NCBI GenBank assembly: GCA_050288705.1
Contig: JBNKEI010000162.1
Location: 1-33,781, forward strand
Direction: 5' to 3'
DNA length: 33,781 nt
Origin: JBNKEI01 sp050288705
GTDB lineage: Bacteria > Myxococcota > Myxococcia > Myxococcales > UBA5297
In this document: in pieces, positions 1 through 8,172 of the stretch
Position numbering within the stretch: the stretch's first letter is position 1
Layout of the letters: the number at the start of each line of letters is the position of its first letter
The notes under the pieces: generated by a model
What the model was told of the DNA's origin: nothing
Database searches by the model: none
Seen by the model: only the letters and a program-made list of their open reading frames with translations
Translations under genes and position numbers: made by a program

Positions 1-429
1 ACCGAAAGCGGTGCCCCCGTTGTCCAGGAAGGATTTGGCGTTCAGGCTGGGCATGCCATTGCGGGTTATCATTCTTTTGAATTGAACTATCTGGCGCACC
101 TATATATTCGTACCTATGTGCCGCAGGTCGAGGGGCAAGACGATAGCTTTTGCATTACCTTTTGTCCTAAGTGCAACCAAGATTTGAAAACCCTTAATGT
201 CCTCCCAGACTTCTTTCGTCCGGGCGATTTGAAATTAATCAGCATCAAAGTAAATGGCATACCCCGGACTGTCCACGATCCGCATCGATTTCAAATTGAT
301 ATTTCCGACCTTGGCGAAGACTCTGAGGTAGAAGTGGAATTCCTGCCAATTCGCCGGAATGTTCGCCAAACAGAGGACATTATGCGGGAACGCGCAGGCA
401 TCTCCGATCTGTACTTCAGTAAGCACTAG
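1..429 (+). CDS. AGE-family (N-acylglucosamine 2-epimerase-like) protein, C-terminal part
   Basis: The frame is open from the first base of the window and stops at TAG 427-429, so only the last 142 residues are seen and the real start lies upstream. The segment GHAIAGYHSFELNYLAHLYI resembles the last helix hairpin of the (alpha/alpha)6 barrel in AGE-family epimerases/isomerases. About 70 further residues form a beta-rich tail (PGDLKLISIKVNGIPRTVHD and onward) of the kind I recall in longer cyanobacterial and myxobacterial members. Such enzymes interconvert sugars, for example N-acylglucosamine and N-acylmannosamine; the substrate cannot be read here. It is followed 82 bp downstream by a co-directional DJ-1/PfpI gene and then a GH13 glucan enzyme, which suggests a carbohydrate role. 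The family call rests on remembered motif similarity in a fragment. Confidence 0.55.
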   Translation, partial: TESGAPVVQEGFGVQAGHAIAGYHSFELNYLAHLYIRTYVPQVEGQDDSFCITFCPKCNQDLKTLNVLPDFFRPGDLKLISIKVNGIPRTVHDPHRFQIDISDLGEDSEVEVEFLPIRRNVRQTEDIMRERAGISDLYFSKH

Positions 430-497
430 AAAAAACAAAATCATGCTGCCTAGCAAAGGCGGATATCGAGTATTCGGTAGGTGCTATTAAAGAATCC

Positions 498-508
498 AAG
501 GAGGGGAA
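498..508 (+). promoter_or_regulatory. Strong Shine-Dalgarno for the PfpI-like gene
   Basis: The sequence AAGGAGGGG ends about four bases before ATG 512. It fixes the start of the DJ-1/PfpI gene and indicates efficient translation compared with most neighbouring starts. Confidence 0.7.
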
Positions 509-511
509 ACC

Positions 512-1201
512 ATGATCACCAAGCCTCTAGAGAACAAAAAAATTGCGGTTATTGTGGAACATAAGTTCATTCCCGAAGAAATCGCCGCGTACCGTTCCTG
601 CTTTACCTTGTATGGGGCAAGCGTGGATTTGATTTCCCGCATTTGGTACGGCGATTACCAGCCCGGCAATCCAGACTGGAAAGCCTCGATGATGTACAGC
701 GATGTCGATCCTATCGACCAGCAGCCCTGGGAGTCTCCAGAATCAGTTGCCGTAGCTGACAGCAATGACGTGAGTAATATCCGTCTGGAAGACTATGCGG
801 CAGTTATCATATCGGCTAACTACGTCAGTGTTCGGCTACGCTATCCCGATGATTCCACCATTACCAATCCGCGTGAACTAGTGCAGTCGGCTCCCATGGT
901 GCGCTTTTTTGCGGAAGCTATGCAGCATCCAAAACTAATCAAGGGAGCGCTCTGCCATGGTCTATGGATTCTCACTCCGAACCCAAAGCTGCTAGCCGGA
1001 CGCAAGATTACCTGTCACACCGTAGTCATGGCGGACATCCTAAATTGCAACGCCGAGGCATTCTTTGAAGAGAATGAAAATGGCCATAAGGCTCCGGCCA
1101 AAGTCGTCGTCGACGGCGATTTGGTCACTGGCTACAGTAAGCACGAAGTAATTCCTTTCATTGAGGCGATTGCCAATCAAATAGTTACGCACAATTCATA
1201 G
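512..1201 (+). CDS. DJ-1/PfpI family protein
   Basis: A 229-residue protein with the DJ-1/PfpI (class I glutamine amidotransferase-like) fold. It begins with a typical first strand (KKIAVIVEHKFIPEEIAAYR) and carries the nucleophile elbow ALCHGLWIL, where the Cys-His pair corresponds to the conserved reactive cysteine and the histidine after it. Family members act as glyoxalases/deglycases, chaperones or, rarely, proteases; which applies here cannot be told. It has an insert of about 40 residues after the first strand (YQPGNPDWKASMMYSDVDPI) that makes it longer than the 165-190 residues of simple members. It lies between an AGE-family epimerase and a GH13 enzyme on the same strand, so a role with sugar-derived aldehydes is possible but is inference. 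Confidence 0.8.
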   Translation: MITKPLENKKIAVIVEHKFIPEEIAAYRSCFTLYGASVDLISRIWYGDYQPGNPDWKASMMYSDVDPIDQQPWESPESVAVADSNDVSNIRLEDYAAVIISANYVSVRLRYPDDSTITNPRELVQSAPMVRFFAEAMQHPKLIKGALCHGLWILTPNPKLLAGRKITCHTVVMADILNCNAEAFFEENENGHKAPAKVVVDGDLVTGYSKHEVIPFIEAIANQIVTHNS

Positions 1202-1234
1202 TTATGCTTATCCACCAAGCGCCAGTTAAAAAAA

Positions 1235-1357
1235 GTCCCTCGACTCCGGACTTTGGTTCTACGCTCGCGATGCCCGGATTCGGTTCATTTCGAGCGTAAG
1301 GCCGTTGGCCTGGAGTCGAGAAATTTAACGCAAATTACGACCGTTGACGGGCTGCTT
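1235..1357 (+). repeat. Dispersed structured repeat, copy 1
   Basis: An intergenic element with three nested inverted repeats: outer arms CTCGACTCC (1239-1247) and GGAGTCGAG (1312-1320); middle arms TACGCTCG (1260-1267) and CGAGCGTA (1291-1298); and a small hairpin AGGCC-GTT-GGCCT (1299-1311). Transcribed, it would fold as a three-way junction. A second copy lies at 24581-24703 in the same orientation. The core from the middle left arm to the end of the outer right arm is well conserved (34 of 41 positions in the first block, nearly identical after that), and weaker similarity continues about 35 bp further. Both copies lie shortly upstream of a + strand gene. It could be a REP-like palindromic unit, a small non-autonomous mobile element or a structured RNA. 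Confidence 0.65.
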
Positions 1358-1391
1358 GGTAGACAAACATGGATAATTAGGTGCAACCAAT

Positions 1392-3944
1392 ATGGCAATG
1401 AAACCGATAACTTTTCAATATATCCCTAGTGTGTTCGGCTCGGTTCTCGAGAATGCTCGAGCTACTCTCGAAGGCAGTTGGGATGCCAGTGGCAAATACT
1501 CCGAAGCATGGAGTACCTGCGAAATGGAACAGTTCGTTCACCATGACGGTGGAAAATGCTTTAGAGCTACGCTTCAACTGGCAGAGGAGGAAAAAGGAAA
1601 AACCTTTCATTGGGGCGTGCGTATAAAAACCCCGGACGGGCAATCGTGGTGGGCAATCGCCACCGAAGTCGCCGATCCTGGTTCCAAAGAACGCTACCGT
1701 AGCTTTCAGTTTCAGGGCATAGCTCAAGAAGAACGATATTATTTGACCCATTGCCGAAGGCTGGGTGCCAACAAATATCACCATGAAGACGGCTCCTGGA
1801 GTGCTCGGTTCGCCGTATGGGCGCCTAACGCGCAAATGGTGGAGTTGGTCTATGGAACAATCTGGGACCTTGACGATCCAAAACGAATACCAGTCATGCC
1901 AAACCGTTCTCTGCCGAAAACCAGAATCGGGGGAGGCTATATAGCTGACGACGGATACGGTATTAACCCTCAGTTAGCACCCGTTCCCATGCTTCGCGGC
2001 CCGGACGGCGTATGGGAAACGCCCCTGGAACACCCCAGTCTGGTCGGGGGGCTCGCGATCATGAATCATCGACCCTATATGTTTCGAATAACCCTGGAAG
2101 ACGGAACTGTAGCCTATCGGACCGATCTCTATTCGCGCTGCCAAATAGGCTTTGGAGCCAATAACCCAAGGGGAGCGCATTATACCGGCTGGCTGGGTCA
2201 TTTAGCAGGTTCAGGAAGTTGTTCGGTTACCATAGATCCCGAGCAAGTCACGCTCAATTTTGAAGAAGATGTCTGGCCGGAAAGAGAATTCATTGATCAG
2301 GCGCAATTCTGGGCAGACGAGTTTACTGATAAAAACGTGCCCAATAAGGTCGAAGACCTCATCATTTACGAGTTGCATACTGGCGCATTGGGGTTTGGCA
2401 GCGACAAACCAGGAACAATCAAAGACGCCCTAGCCTTGTTGGATCATTTGCAAGCGACCAACATTAACGCCATAGAACTGTTACCACTTTCGGAATTCGG
2501 CGACGGAGCGGAAAACTGGGGCTACGCAACCTCGCACTATTTTGCCATTGAGTACGGCGGAGGCGGTCGCGACCAGTTTAAGTTCTTTATCAAGGAGTGT
2601 CATCGTCGTGGTATCGCGGTGATAATGGACGTGGTTTACAACCATTTCGCCCATGATGCCGAACGAGCCGAGTTCAATTACGACTCCACACAGCCGGAAC
2701 ACAATATTTACTATTGGTACCAGGGAAATCCTTCCGATTACTCCTTTCCAGAAGGAGGTTATGTGGACAACATGTCCACCGCCTGGGCTCCCTGCTTTCA
2801 TGAAGAAATGGTGCGCAAAATGTTCATCAGCAGTGCAGTGATGCTGATGCGCGAGTTCCATGTCGACGGTTTTCGCGTCGACCAGACCACGTCAATACAT
2901 AGTTACAACGTTTTGCATGCAGACGGTCGCCCCTTAGGAGTCGCCAACATGTTCGGGGCGAAATTTCTGCGGGAGCTGGGACGTACCCTGCGCATGTTCA
3001 AAAACGATGTAATGCTGTTAGCCGAAGACCATTCCGACTGGAATGAAGTCACTACTCCAGTTCAAGAAGGAGGCATGGGGTTCGACGCCCGCTGGTATTC
3101 AGATTTTTATCATCATCTGAGCGGAGATACCCTTCAAGGAGGCACTGCTAAGCTAATTTTTCATGCAGCATTGTACGGTGGTTCTGGACAACCACTGCAG
3201 ATGGATTGGTTTGCCGGGGCACTCTCCGCTTCCGCCCATCAAAAATTGGTCTACAACGAATCGCACGACGAGGCTGGCAATAGTCCGGGACCTTTTTTCG
3301 ATCCCGATTGGAACCAGGTAGACCAGGACAAACGCTATACCTCCGAGCGTAGCCTAGTGGTGGCGTCCAACGGTGCGCCTCTGGTCGGTGATACCCGGAA
3401 ATATGCAGAAGCAAGATGCCGATTCGGTTGGGGAATGACTGTCCTTTCGGCGGGCGTGCCCATGTTTCTCTTTGGAGAAGAAGTGGGGGCCTGCAAACGC
3501 TTCAAATACAACGCCGTTCTTAAAAACAAAGAAGACATCCTGGGATTAGCCAATGGCGACGGGCGCTATATCAGAAAATTTTATGCCGACATAAATAGGT
3601 TGCGCTTAAACAACCAGGGACTACAAAGTCACAATATTGATATTGTCCATGTTTGGAACAGTACGCGAGTAATTGCTTTTCGCCGATGGAACGACGAACA
3701 ATCGTTTCTGGTGGTGGCCAGCCTGGCAGATACGCCCTACCCTAATGGCTACCTTATTCGCAGCGATCGCATTGAACCTGGTCATTGGAACCAAGTATTC
3801 AACAGCGATGCTTCTATCTACGGTGGCGACAACACCGGAAATGGCAATGAGAGCATTCTCTGTGTTGACGGAGTTATCGAGGTGGTGGTGCCTTTTGCTG
3901 GATTCGTTGTTCTGGCACAAGAGAATGCTTGCAACAAAGTTTGA
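1392..3944 (+). CDS. GH13 alpha-glucan branching-type enzyme
   Basis: An 850-residue alpha-amylase superfamily enzyme. An N-terminal beta domain resembling CBM48 (WSARFAVWAPNAQMVELVYG, about residue 137) precedes the catalytic barrel. The four GH13 regions are visible: DVVYNH at 413-418, GFRVD with nucleophile Asp497, AEDHS with acid/base Glu545, and NESHDEAGN with His625-Asp626. The branching-enzyme-like region IV (ESHDE) and the modular layout favour alpha-1,4-glucan branching or a related glucan/trehalose transglycosylase over a plain amylase. It is cytoplasmic, with no signal peptide. Glycogen or trehalose metabolism is the likely pathway. The start ATG is preceded by AGGTG; a second in-frame ATG lies two codons on. 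The exact reaction is uncertain; the GH13 assignment is not. Confidence 0.85.
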   Translation: MAMKPITFQYIPSVFGSVLENARATLEGSWDASGKYSEAWSTCEMEQFVHHDGGKCFRATLQLAEEEKGKTFHWGVRIKTPDGQSWWAIATEVADPGSKERYRSFQFQGIAQEERYYLTHCRRLGANKYHHEDGSWSARFAVWAPNAQMVELVYGTIWDLDDPKRIPVMPNRSLPKTRIGGGYIADDGYGINPQLAPVPMLRGPDGVWETPLEHPSLVGGLAIMNHRPYMFRITLEDGTVAYRTDLYSRCQIGFGANNPRGAHYTGWLGHLAGSGSCSVTIDPEQVTLNFEEDVWPEREFIDQAQFWADEFTDKNVPNKVEDLIIYELHTGALGFGSDKPGTIKDALALLDHLQATNINAIELLPLSEFGDGAENWGYATSHYFAIEYGGGGRDQFKFFIKECHRRGIAVIMDVVYNHFAHDAERAEFNYDSTQPEHNIYYWYQGNPSDYSFPEGGYVDNMSTAWAPCFHEEMVRKMFISSAVMLMREFHVDGFRVDQTTSIHSYNVLHADGRPLGVANMFGAKFLRELGRTLRMFKNDVMLLAEDHSDWNEVTTPVQEGGMGFDARWYSDFYHHLSGDTLQGGTAKLIFHAALYGGSGQPLQMDWFAGALSASAHQKLVYNESHDEAGNSPGPFFDPDWNQVDQDKRYTSERSLVVASNGAPLVGDTRKYAEARCRFGWGMTVLSAGVPMFLFGEEVGACKRFKYNAVLKNKEDILGLANGDGRYIRKFYADINRLRLNNQGLQSHNIDIVHVWNSTRVIAFRRWNDEQSFLVVASLADTPYPNGYLIRSDRIEPGHWNQVFNSDASIYGGDNTGNGNESILCVDGVIEVVVPFAGFVVLAQENACNKV

Positions 3945-4280
3945 GCATCGGGGATGCGCTCGTCGAGGCGCTTTTTTAAACACCAATCAACTATTTGTGC
4001 CAGTTCTTCGGACACTTACGGCGCAATAGAGCGTAGCACAATATTGTGCTGGCGAGCACAGAGTACTGCTCTGATAACCGGCACCATCAGCTCTACCGCC
4101 CGCTGTGGAGGCATGGGTTTGGCTTCTGAATATCCCTCCAAAACCATCCGAAGAGTATTTCCTGCCAAGTATTCAAAACTTAATTGCCACTAAGCGGGCT
4201 AATTTGGAATCACGAGCCAGAAATACTTGGCCCATTCCTCCACCGCTCCTCCATCCACTCCCCCACCCGGCCTGCATCAT
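3923..4280 (-). pseudogene. Decayed Hanks-type Ser/Thr protein kinase
   Basis: The apparently empty stretch between the GH13 gene and rlmN holds kinase fragments in order on the minus strand. At 4244-4176 a frame reads GGGMGQVFLARDSKL then VAIKF: the glycine-rich loop and the VAIK lysine. It ends at TGA. One base over, 4177-4019 reads FEYLAGNTLR (hinge), RAVELMVPVIRAV and ARQHNIVLRSIAP, the position of the HRDLKP catalytic loop, whose His and Asp are lost. It ends in an in-frame TAA. The same frame resumes at 4012-3923 with SEELAQIVDWCLKKRLDERI and PDAQTLLQAF, the C-terminal subdomain XI with its arginine. The alpha-C region and the activation segment are missing, so internal deletions, a frameshift and stops have destroyed the gene. 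A possible old start is ATG 4280. It lies downstream of rlmN at the end of the minus-strand gene run and overlaps the GH13 3' end by about 20 bp. Confidence 0.8.
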
Positions 4281-4292
4281 GCCAAATCTCGC

Positions 4293-5336
4293 CTACTCGG
4301 ACATCGCCAATTGTCCGCATGCTGCGGCAATGTCTCTTCCTCGGCTCTTACGGGTAATAGTAGCCACCCCGTGACTTAACAAGCACTGTTGAAATTCCTC
4401 AATACGCCGCTGAGGAGAACAACGAAAGGGCAAGCCGGGGTTTTCATTATAAGGAATGATGTTTACTTTTACAGGCATTGGTTTGAGCCATTGAACTAAT
4501 CGCCTGGCGTCATCTAATGAATCATTTACGCCATCTAGCATAATATATTCAAAGGTCACTCTTCTTCCCTGACGGGTAGGAAAAGCGCGACATGCTTGCA
4601 ATAATTGCTGAATATTCCAGCGGCGATTTACTGGCATTAGCTGATTTCGTTGCTGATCAGTAGTTGCATTTAATGAAACCGCTAATTTCACAAAAGTCTC
4701 TTTTGCTAAGCGCTCCATTTCTGGAACAATACCAGAAGTGGAAATTGTTAAATGCCGATGAGAAAAATTACACCCTTCTTCATGCTGCAATAAGTTAAGA
4801 GCCTTTTTTACATGCGCATAATTATGTAACGGTTCGCCCATTCCCATGAAAACCAAATTAGTTAGTGGTCGGAGACTTTTTATTCCTTCCTGGAACAGCA
4901 GTCTATTGACCTGATAAACCTGGTCGAGAATTTCCGATGTTTCTAGGTGACGAATCAGCCCCATGCTGGCAGTCCGGCAAAAAGCACATCCCATGGCGCA
5001 TCCTACCTGGGTAGAAACACACAACGTTCGTCGTCGCTCCTCGGGAAGGTATACTGACTCAATGCCATGACCATCGGCGGTGCGGAAGCGAATCTTCCAA
5101 GAACCGTCCATTGACTTGCGCAAGCAATCAACTTCAAGCGCTCGGAAAAAAGCCACTTCCTGTAAACGTTTGCGGAAAGATATAGGCAAGTCGGAAAGGC
5201 AATCGAACGATGAGGCGCCTTTTTGGTGAATCCAACGAAATAGTTGCTTGGCTCTAAATGGGCGTTCCTCTAAAAGGGACACCAGCGACCCAATTTCTTC
5301 CCAGGACATTCCTTTGAGGTCGTAAAGAGACTTCAT
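4293..5336 (-). CDS. rlmN: 23S rRNA (adenine-C2)-methyltransferase RlmN
   Basis: A radical-SAM methyltransferase that makes 2-methyladenosine at 23S rRNA A2503 and, in many bacteria, at tRNA A37. The 347-residue length is normal. The iron-sulfur cluster motif CAMGCAFC places ligands at Cys113, Cys117 and Cys120. GMGEPLHN is the family's GGEP-like SAM-binding motif. The second catalytic cysteine is present near the C-terminus (AACGQLAMSE, about residue 340). The start ATG 5336 gives a standard N-terminus but has no clear Shine-Dalgarno. It is the last intact gene of the minus-strand run sucC-sucD-ndk-corC-like-rlmN, 48 bp after the CBS membrane protein gene. Confidence 0.96.
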   Translation of the reverse strand: MKSLYDLKGMSWEEIGSLVSLLEERPFRAKQLFRWIHQKGASSFDCLSDLPISFRKRLQEVAFFRALEVDCLRKSMDGSWKIRFRTADGHGIESVYLPEERRRTLCVSTQVGCAMGCAFCRTASMGLIRHLETSEILDQVYQVNRLLFQEGIKSLRPLTNLVFMGMGEPLHNYAHVKKALNLLQHEEGCNFSHRHLTISTSGIVPEMERLAKETFVKLAVSLNATTDQQRNQLMPVNRRWNIQQLLQACRAFPTRQGRRVTFEYIMLDGVNDSLDDARRLVQWLKPMPVKVNIIPYNENPGLPFRCSPQRRIEEFQQCLLSHGVATITRKSRGRDIAAACGQLAMSE

Positions 5337-5384
5337 GTTTGTAGCACGTGGAGACGCAAGAGATTCGCCGGCATCAAAAATCCC

Positions 5385-6749
5385 CTATCCTTCTCCATTA
5401 AATCCCTCTTTAGATAACGAAGACGATTCCGCCGGTTCCAATGAGGGTAAGGGCCCATCAACCGCAGAAGACTTTTCTAGTGGAATTCGGCGTACAATTT
5501 CCACTTTAGACACCTTACGCTCATCGGCAGTGCGTACTAAAAAAGAAAAACCGTCCCACACAATCACGCTTCCGGTAATTGGTACCCGTCCAGAGCTAGC
5601 AGTTAGAAATCCCCCCAAGGTCTCATAATCGCCCTCTTCCGGAAAACTAATGCGCAAAACCTCTTCTACTTCCCGAATAGACGCCGCGCCATCAGCCAAA
5701 AACCGCCCATCGGCCAAAGCCTTAATTGCCTTTTCCTCAATATCGTATTCGTCTTGAATTTCGCCTACAATTTCTTCCATAACATCTTCTAGGGTGACCA
5801 CTCCGCTGGTGCCACCAAATTCGTCCACCACCACTGCCAAATGAGTTTTCCGCTTTTGGAATTCGCGTAATAGCCGACTAATTTTCATTAATTCCGGCAC
5901 AAAGAATGGAGGCTTGCGGTATTTCTCTAACTGAAAATCTTTGACGGTTAAACCTTTTTGCAAATCACGCACTAAATCTTTCACAAAAAGAATACCTACT
6001 ACATTGTCGATTCCACCTTCGTAGATGGGAATTCGACTATGCTCGCTCTCCCTAACTATTTTCATAGTTTCTTCGTAACTAGCAGTATTTCTGATGCCAA
6101 TCATACGCGTACGCGGGACCATGATTTCTTTTACCAGAAGGTCGGCAAATTCGAGCACTGAGTTGAGAAGTTGCTTTTTGACGTCGTCTAACACCCCTTC
6201 ACGGCTTCCCAAATCAATTAAATATTCAATTTCGGCTCCGGTAACTGGAGGTTTTTTTTTGTTTTTTTCCCCGAAAAGAGCAACCACTGCACTGGTAAAG
6301 CCTAAAAGCAACCAGGTAACTGGTATGAACAGCCACATAAATACTTTAACTATATGAATAACAAACTGGGAAAAGCTGACTGCATGGCGCTTGGATAACG
6401 TTTTGGGAATAATCTCGCAAAAACACAGTACGATTAAGGTAGTTACACCAGTGGCAATGGCTACCGCGTAGTGAGCTCCCGTTTTGGAAACTAAATCGGT
6501 TGCCATTGCGCTCGCCCCAATGTTGGCAAGCGTGTTTCCAAACAGGAGCGTAGTGAGAACCCGTTCAGGATAGTTAAGCCATAAACGTAAGGGATGGTTA
6601 GCTTTACCGGATTCTTCGATAAGTTGGCTGGTTCTAGCCTCTGAAAGCGAAGTCAGCGCGGTTTCAGCCCCGGAAAAAAAACAAGAAGCGGCTAAACTCA
6701 AGCCGAGTGCCAGTATCTCCCAAAGGGGCGCTTCAAAAGGAATATCCAC
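5385..6749 (-). CDS. CorC/HlyC (CNNM/DUF21) family membrane protein
   Basis: A 454-residue inner-membrane protein. An N-terminal DUF21/CNNM domain with about four hydrophobic segments (SLAASCFFSGAETALTSLSE through VFMWLFIPVTWLLLGFTSAV) is followed by a tandem CBS pair (about 210-330; VKEIMVPRTRMIGI and THLAVVVDEFGGTSGVVTLE) and a C-terminal CorC/HlyC domain (FLADGAASIREVEEVL). Relatives include Mg2+/Co2+ efflux proteins and proteins called TlyC or hemolysin; the hemolysin name is historical. The predicted start is GTG 6749, with no strong ribosome binding site and no better alternative nearby. The last 25 residues are polar and disordered. It sits between ndk and rlmN on the same strand. Confidence 0.9.
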   Translation of the reverse strand: MDIPFEAPLWEILALGLSLAASCFFSGAETALTSLSEARTSQLIEESGKANHPLRLWLNYPERVLTTLLFGNTLANIGASAMATDLVSKTGAHYAVAIATGVTTLIVLCFCEIIPKTLSKRHAVSFSQFVIHIVKVFMWLFIPVTWLLLGFTSAVVALFGEKNKKKPPVTGAEIEYLIDLGSREGVLDDVKKQLLNSVLEFADLLVKEIMVPRTRMIGIRNTASYEETMKIVRESEHSRIPIYEGGIDNVVGILFVKDLVRDLQKGLTVKDFQLEKYRKPPFFVPELMKISRLLREFQKRKTHLAVVVDEFGGTSGVVTLEDVMEEIVGEIQDEYDIEEKAIKALADGRFLADGAASIREVEEVLRISFPEEGDYETLGGFLTASSGRVPITGSVIVWDGFSFLVRTADERKVSKVEIVRRIPLEKSSAVDGPLPSLEPAESSSLSKEGFNGEG

Positions 6750-6809
6750 GTAGGTTTTTCACACGCAAGGCAGCATGACTTCAAAGCAAGCTGCTTCCTT
6801 GCGCAAGGT

Positions 6810-7253
6810 TCACTGCTTACTCTTCCATTGATAGGATACGATTTCGGTCTCTGCAAAAAAATAAGCAATCTCTCGAGCTGCACTGGAAGAGCTATCTGAG
6901 CCATGTATAGAGTTACGCGTGGTATCAGTAGCGATTTCCCTTCTTAGGGTTCCTATGGCCGCATTAGCAGGATTAGTGGCCCCCATAAGGGTTCGGTTGG
7001 CCTGGATAGCGTTTTCCCCCTCTAAAACCATCAACAGCACTGGCCCTTCGGTCATAAAGGTAACCAATGAATCAAAAAAAGGCTTACCCTGGTGCTCAGC
7101 GTAAAACCCATGGGCCTCACTCTTCGACAGATGCTTCATTTTCATGGCTATTGGCTTAAGTCCCTCCCCTTCGAACCGCCCCACAATTTTGCCAATAACA
7201 CCTTTTTGTAACGCATCAGGTTTTATGATCGACAACGTTCTTTCAATGGTCAT
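6810..7253 (-). CDS. ndk: Nucleoside-diphosphate kinase
   Basis: A 147-residue enzyme that transfers the gamma phosphate of ATP to NDPs through a phospho-histidine. The family signature NSIHGSDS contains the catalytic histidine, and the N-terminus RTLSIIKPDALQKGVIGKIV is typical. The length is normal, with a short extra tail (YQWKSKQ). AGAGGA precedes ATG 7253 at good spacing. It lies 43 bp downstream of sucD; succinyl-CoA synthetase and Ndk are functionally linked in nucleotide balance, and this order recurs in deltaproteobacteria as far as I recall. Confidence 0.97.
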   Translation of the reverse strand: MTIERTLSIIKPDALQKGVIGKIVGRFEGEGLKPIAMKMKHLSKSEAHGFYAEHQGKPFFDSLVTFMTEGPVLLMVLEGENAIQANRTLMGATNPANAAIGTLRREIATDTTRNSIHGSDSSSSAAREIAYFFAETEIVSYQWKSKQ

Positions 7254-7296
7254 CTATTCCTCTGCTGTTCAACTGTATAATTGGACTCAGCTACAA

Positions 7297-8172
7297 TTAT
7301 GCCCCCAAAACCTCGGCAAGTGTAGAACCAAGTTCTGCCGGAGTAGGAGCCATGTGCACTCCCGCCGCAGTCAAAGCAGCAACCTTTTGCGCAGCAGTAC
7401 CTTTTCCGCCAGAAATAATCGCTCCCGCGTGTCCCATCCGTTTGCCTGGAGGTGCGGTTTGGCCAGCAATTAACCCCACTACCGGTTTTTTCATTTTTTC
7501 TGCAATAAAGCCGGCTGCTTTTTCCTCATCACTGCCGCCAATTTCCCCAATCATTATTACCGCCTGGGTATGGGGATCGGATTCGAATTTTTGGAGAACT
7601 TCCACAAAATCCAGCCCATGCACGGGATCGCCGCCAATACCTACCGCGGTACTTTGCCCCAATCCCAAGTTAGTAACCTGATGAACAGCTTCGTAAGTAA
7701 GAGTTCCCGAGCGCGATACAATACCAATATGCCCTGGAGAGTGAATATGACCAGGCATAATACCAATCTTGCACTTGGCTTGCGGACTAATTACTCCTGG
7801 GCAATTTGGTCCAATTAAGGTAACCCCAGTTTTTTCCAGAGCCCGGCGTACCCGCACCATATCGAGCACCGGAATTCCTTCGGTTATGGCTACAATCAGA
7901 CCGCATCCCGCGTCGGCAGCTTCCAAAATAGCGTCTGCAGCAAAAGGCGGAGGAACAAAAAGGCAGGAAGTATTGGCTCCGGTTTCTCTAACGGCCATGT
8001 AAACGGTATCAAAAATAGGAACCTTTTCCTCGAACCACGTTTCGCGCTTTCCAGGAGTAACCCCAGCTACAACCTGGGTTCCATAAGCCAGCATTTGCCG
8101 AGCGTGAAAGCTGCCCGCCGAGCCAGTGATTCCCTGTACTACTACTCGCGTAGTCTCATCGACCAAAATCAT
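7297..8172 (-). CDS. sucD: Succinate-CoA ligase, alpha subunit
   Basis: A 291-residue alpha subunit of succinyl-CoA synthetase, which couples succinyl-CoA hydrolysis to NTP formation in the TCA cycle. The N-terminal CoA-binding Rossmann domain starts TTRVVVQGITGSAGSFHARQ. The phosphohistidine site is in GKRMGHAGAIISGG. The GEIGGSDEEKAAGF segment is the ligase-domain signature. Its ATG overlaps the stop of sucC by four bases (8169-8172), indicating translational coupling and equal synthesis of the two subunits. Confidence 0.97.
   Translation of the reverse strand: MILVDETTRVVVQGITGSAGSFHARQMLAYGTQVVAGVTPGKRETWFEEKVPIFDTVYMAVRETGANTSCLFVPPPFAADAILEAADAGCGLIVAITEGIPVLDMVRVRRALEKTGVTLIGPNCPGVISPQAKCKIGIMPGHIHSPGHIGIVSRSGTLTYEAVHQVTNLGLGQSTAVGIGGDPVHGLDFVEVLQKFESDPHTQAVIMIGEIGGSDEEKAAGFIAEKMKKPVVGLIAGQTAPPGKRMGHAGAIISGGKGTAAQKVAALTAAGVHMAPTPAELGSTLAEVLGA

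Noticed and set aside
3818..4015. Separate 65-residue minus-strand gene starting at GTG 4015
   Set aside because: Its first half is kinase subdomain XI and the rest is antisense to the GH13 gene, with a stop just before the GTG in the same frame; it is part of the kinase remnant.
3923..4280. Kinase rescued by frameshifting
   Set aside because: Large essential segments and the catalytic His/Asp are gone, and no slippery run is present, so this is decay and not recoding.
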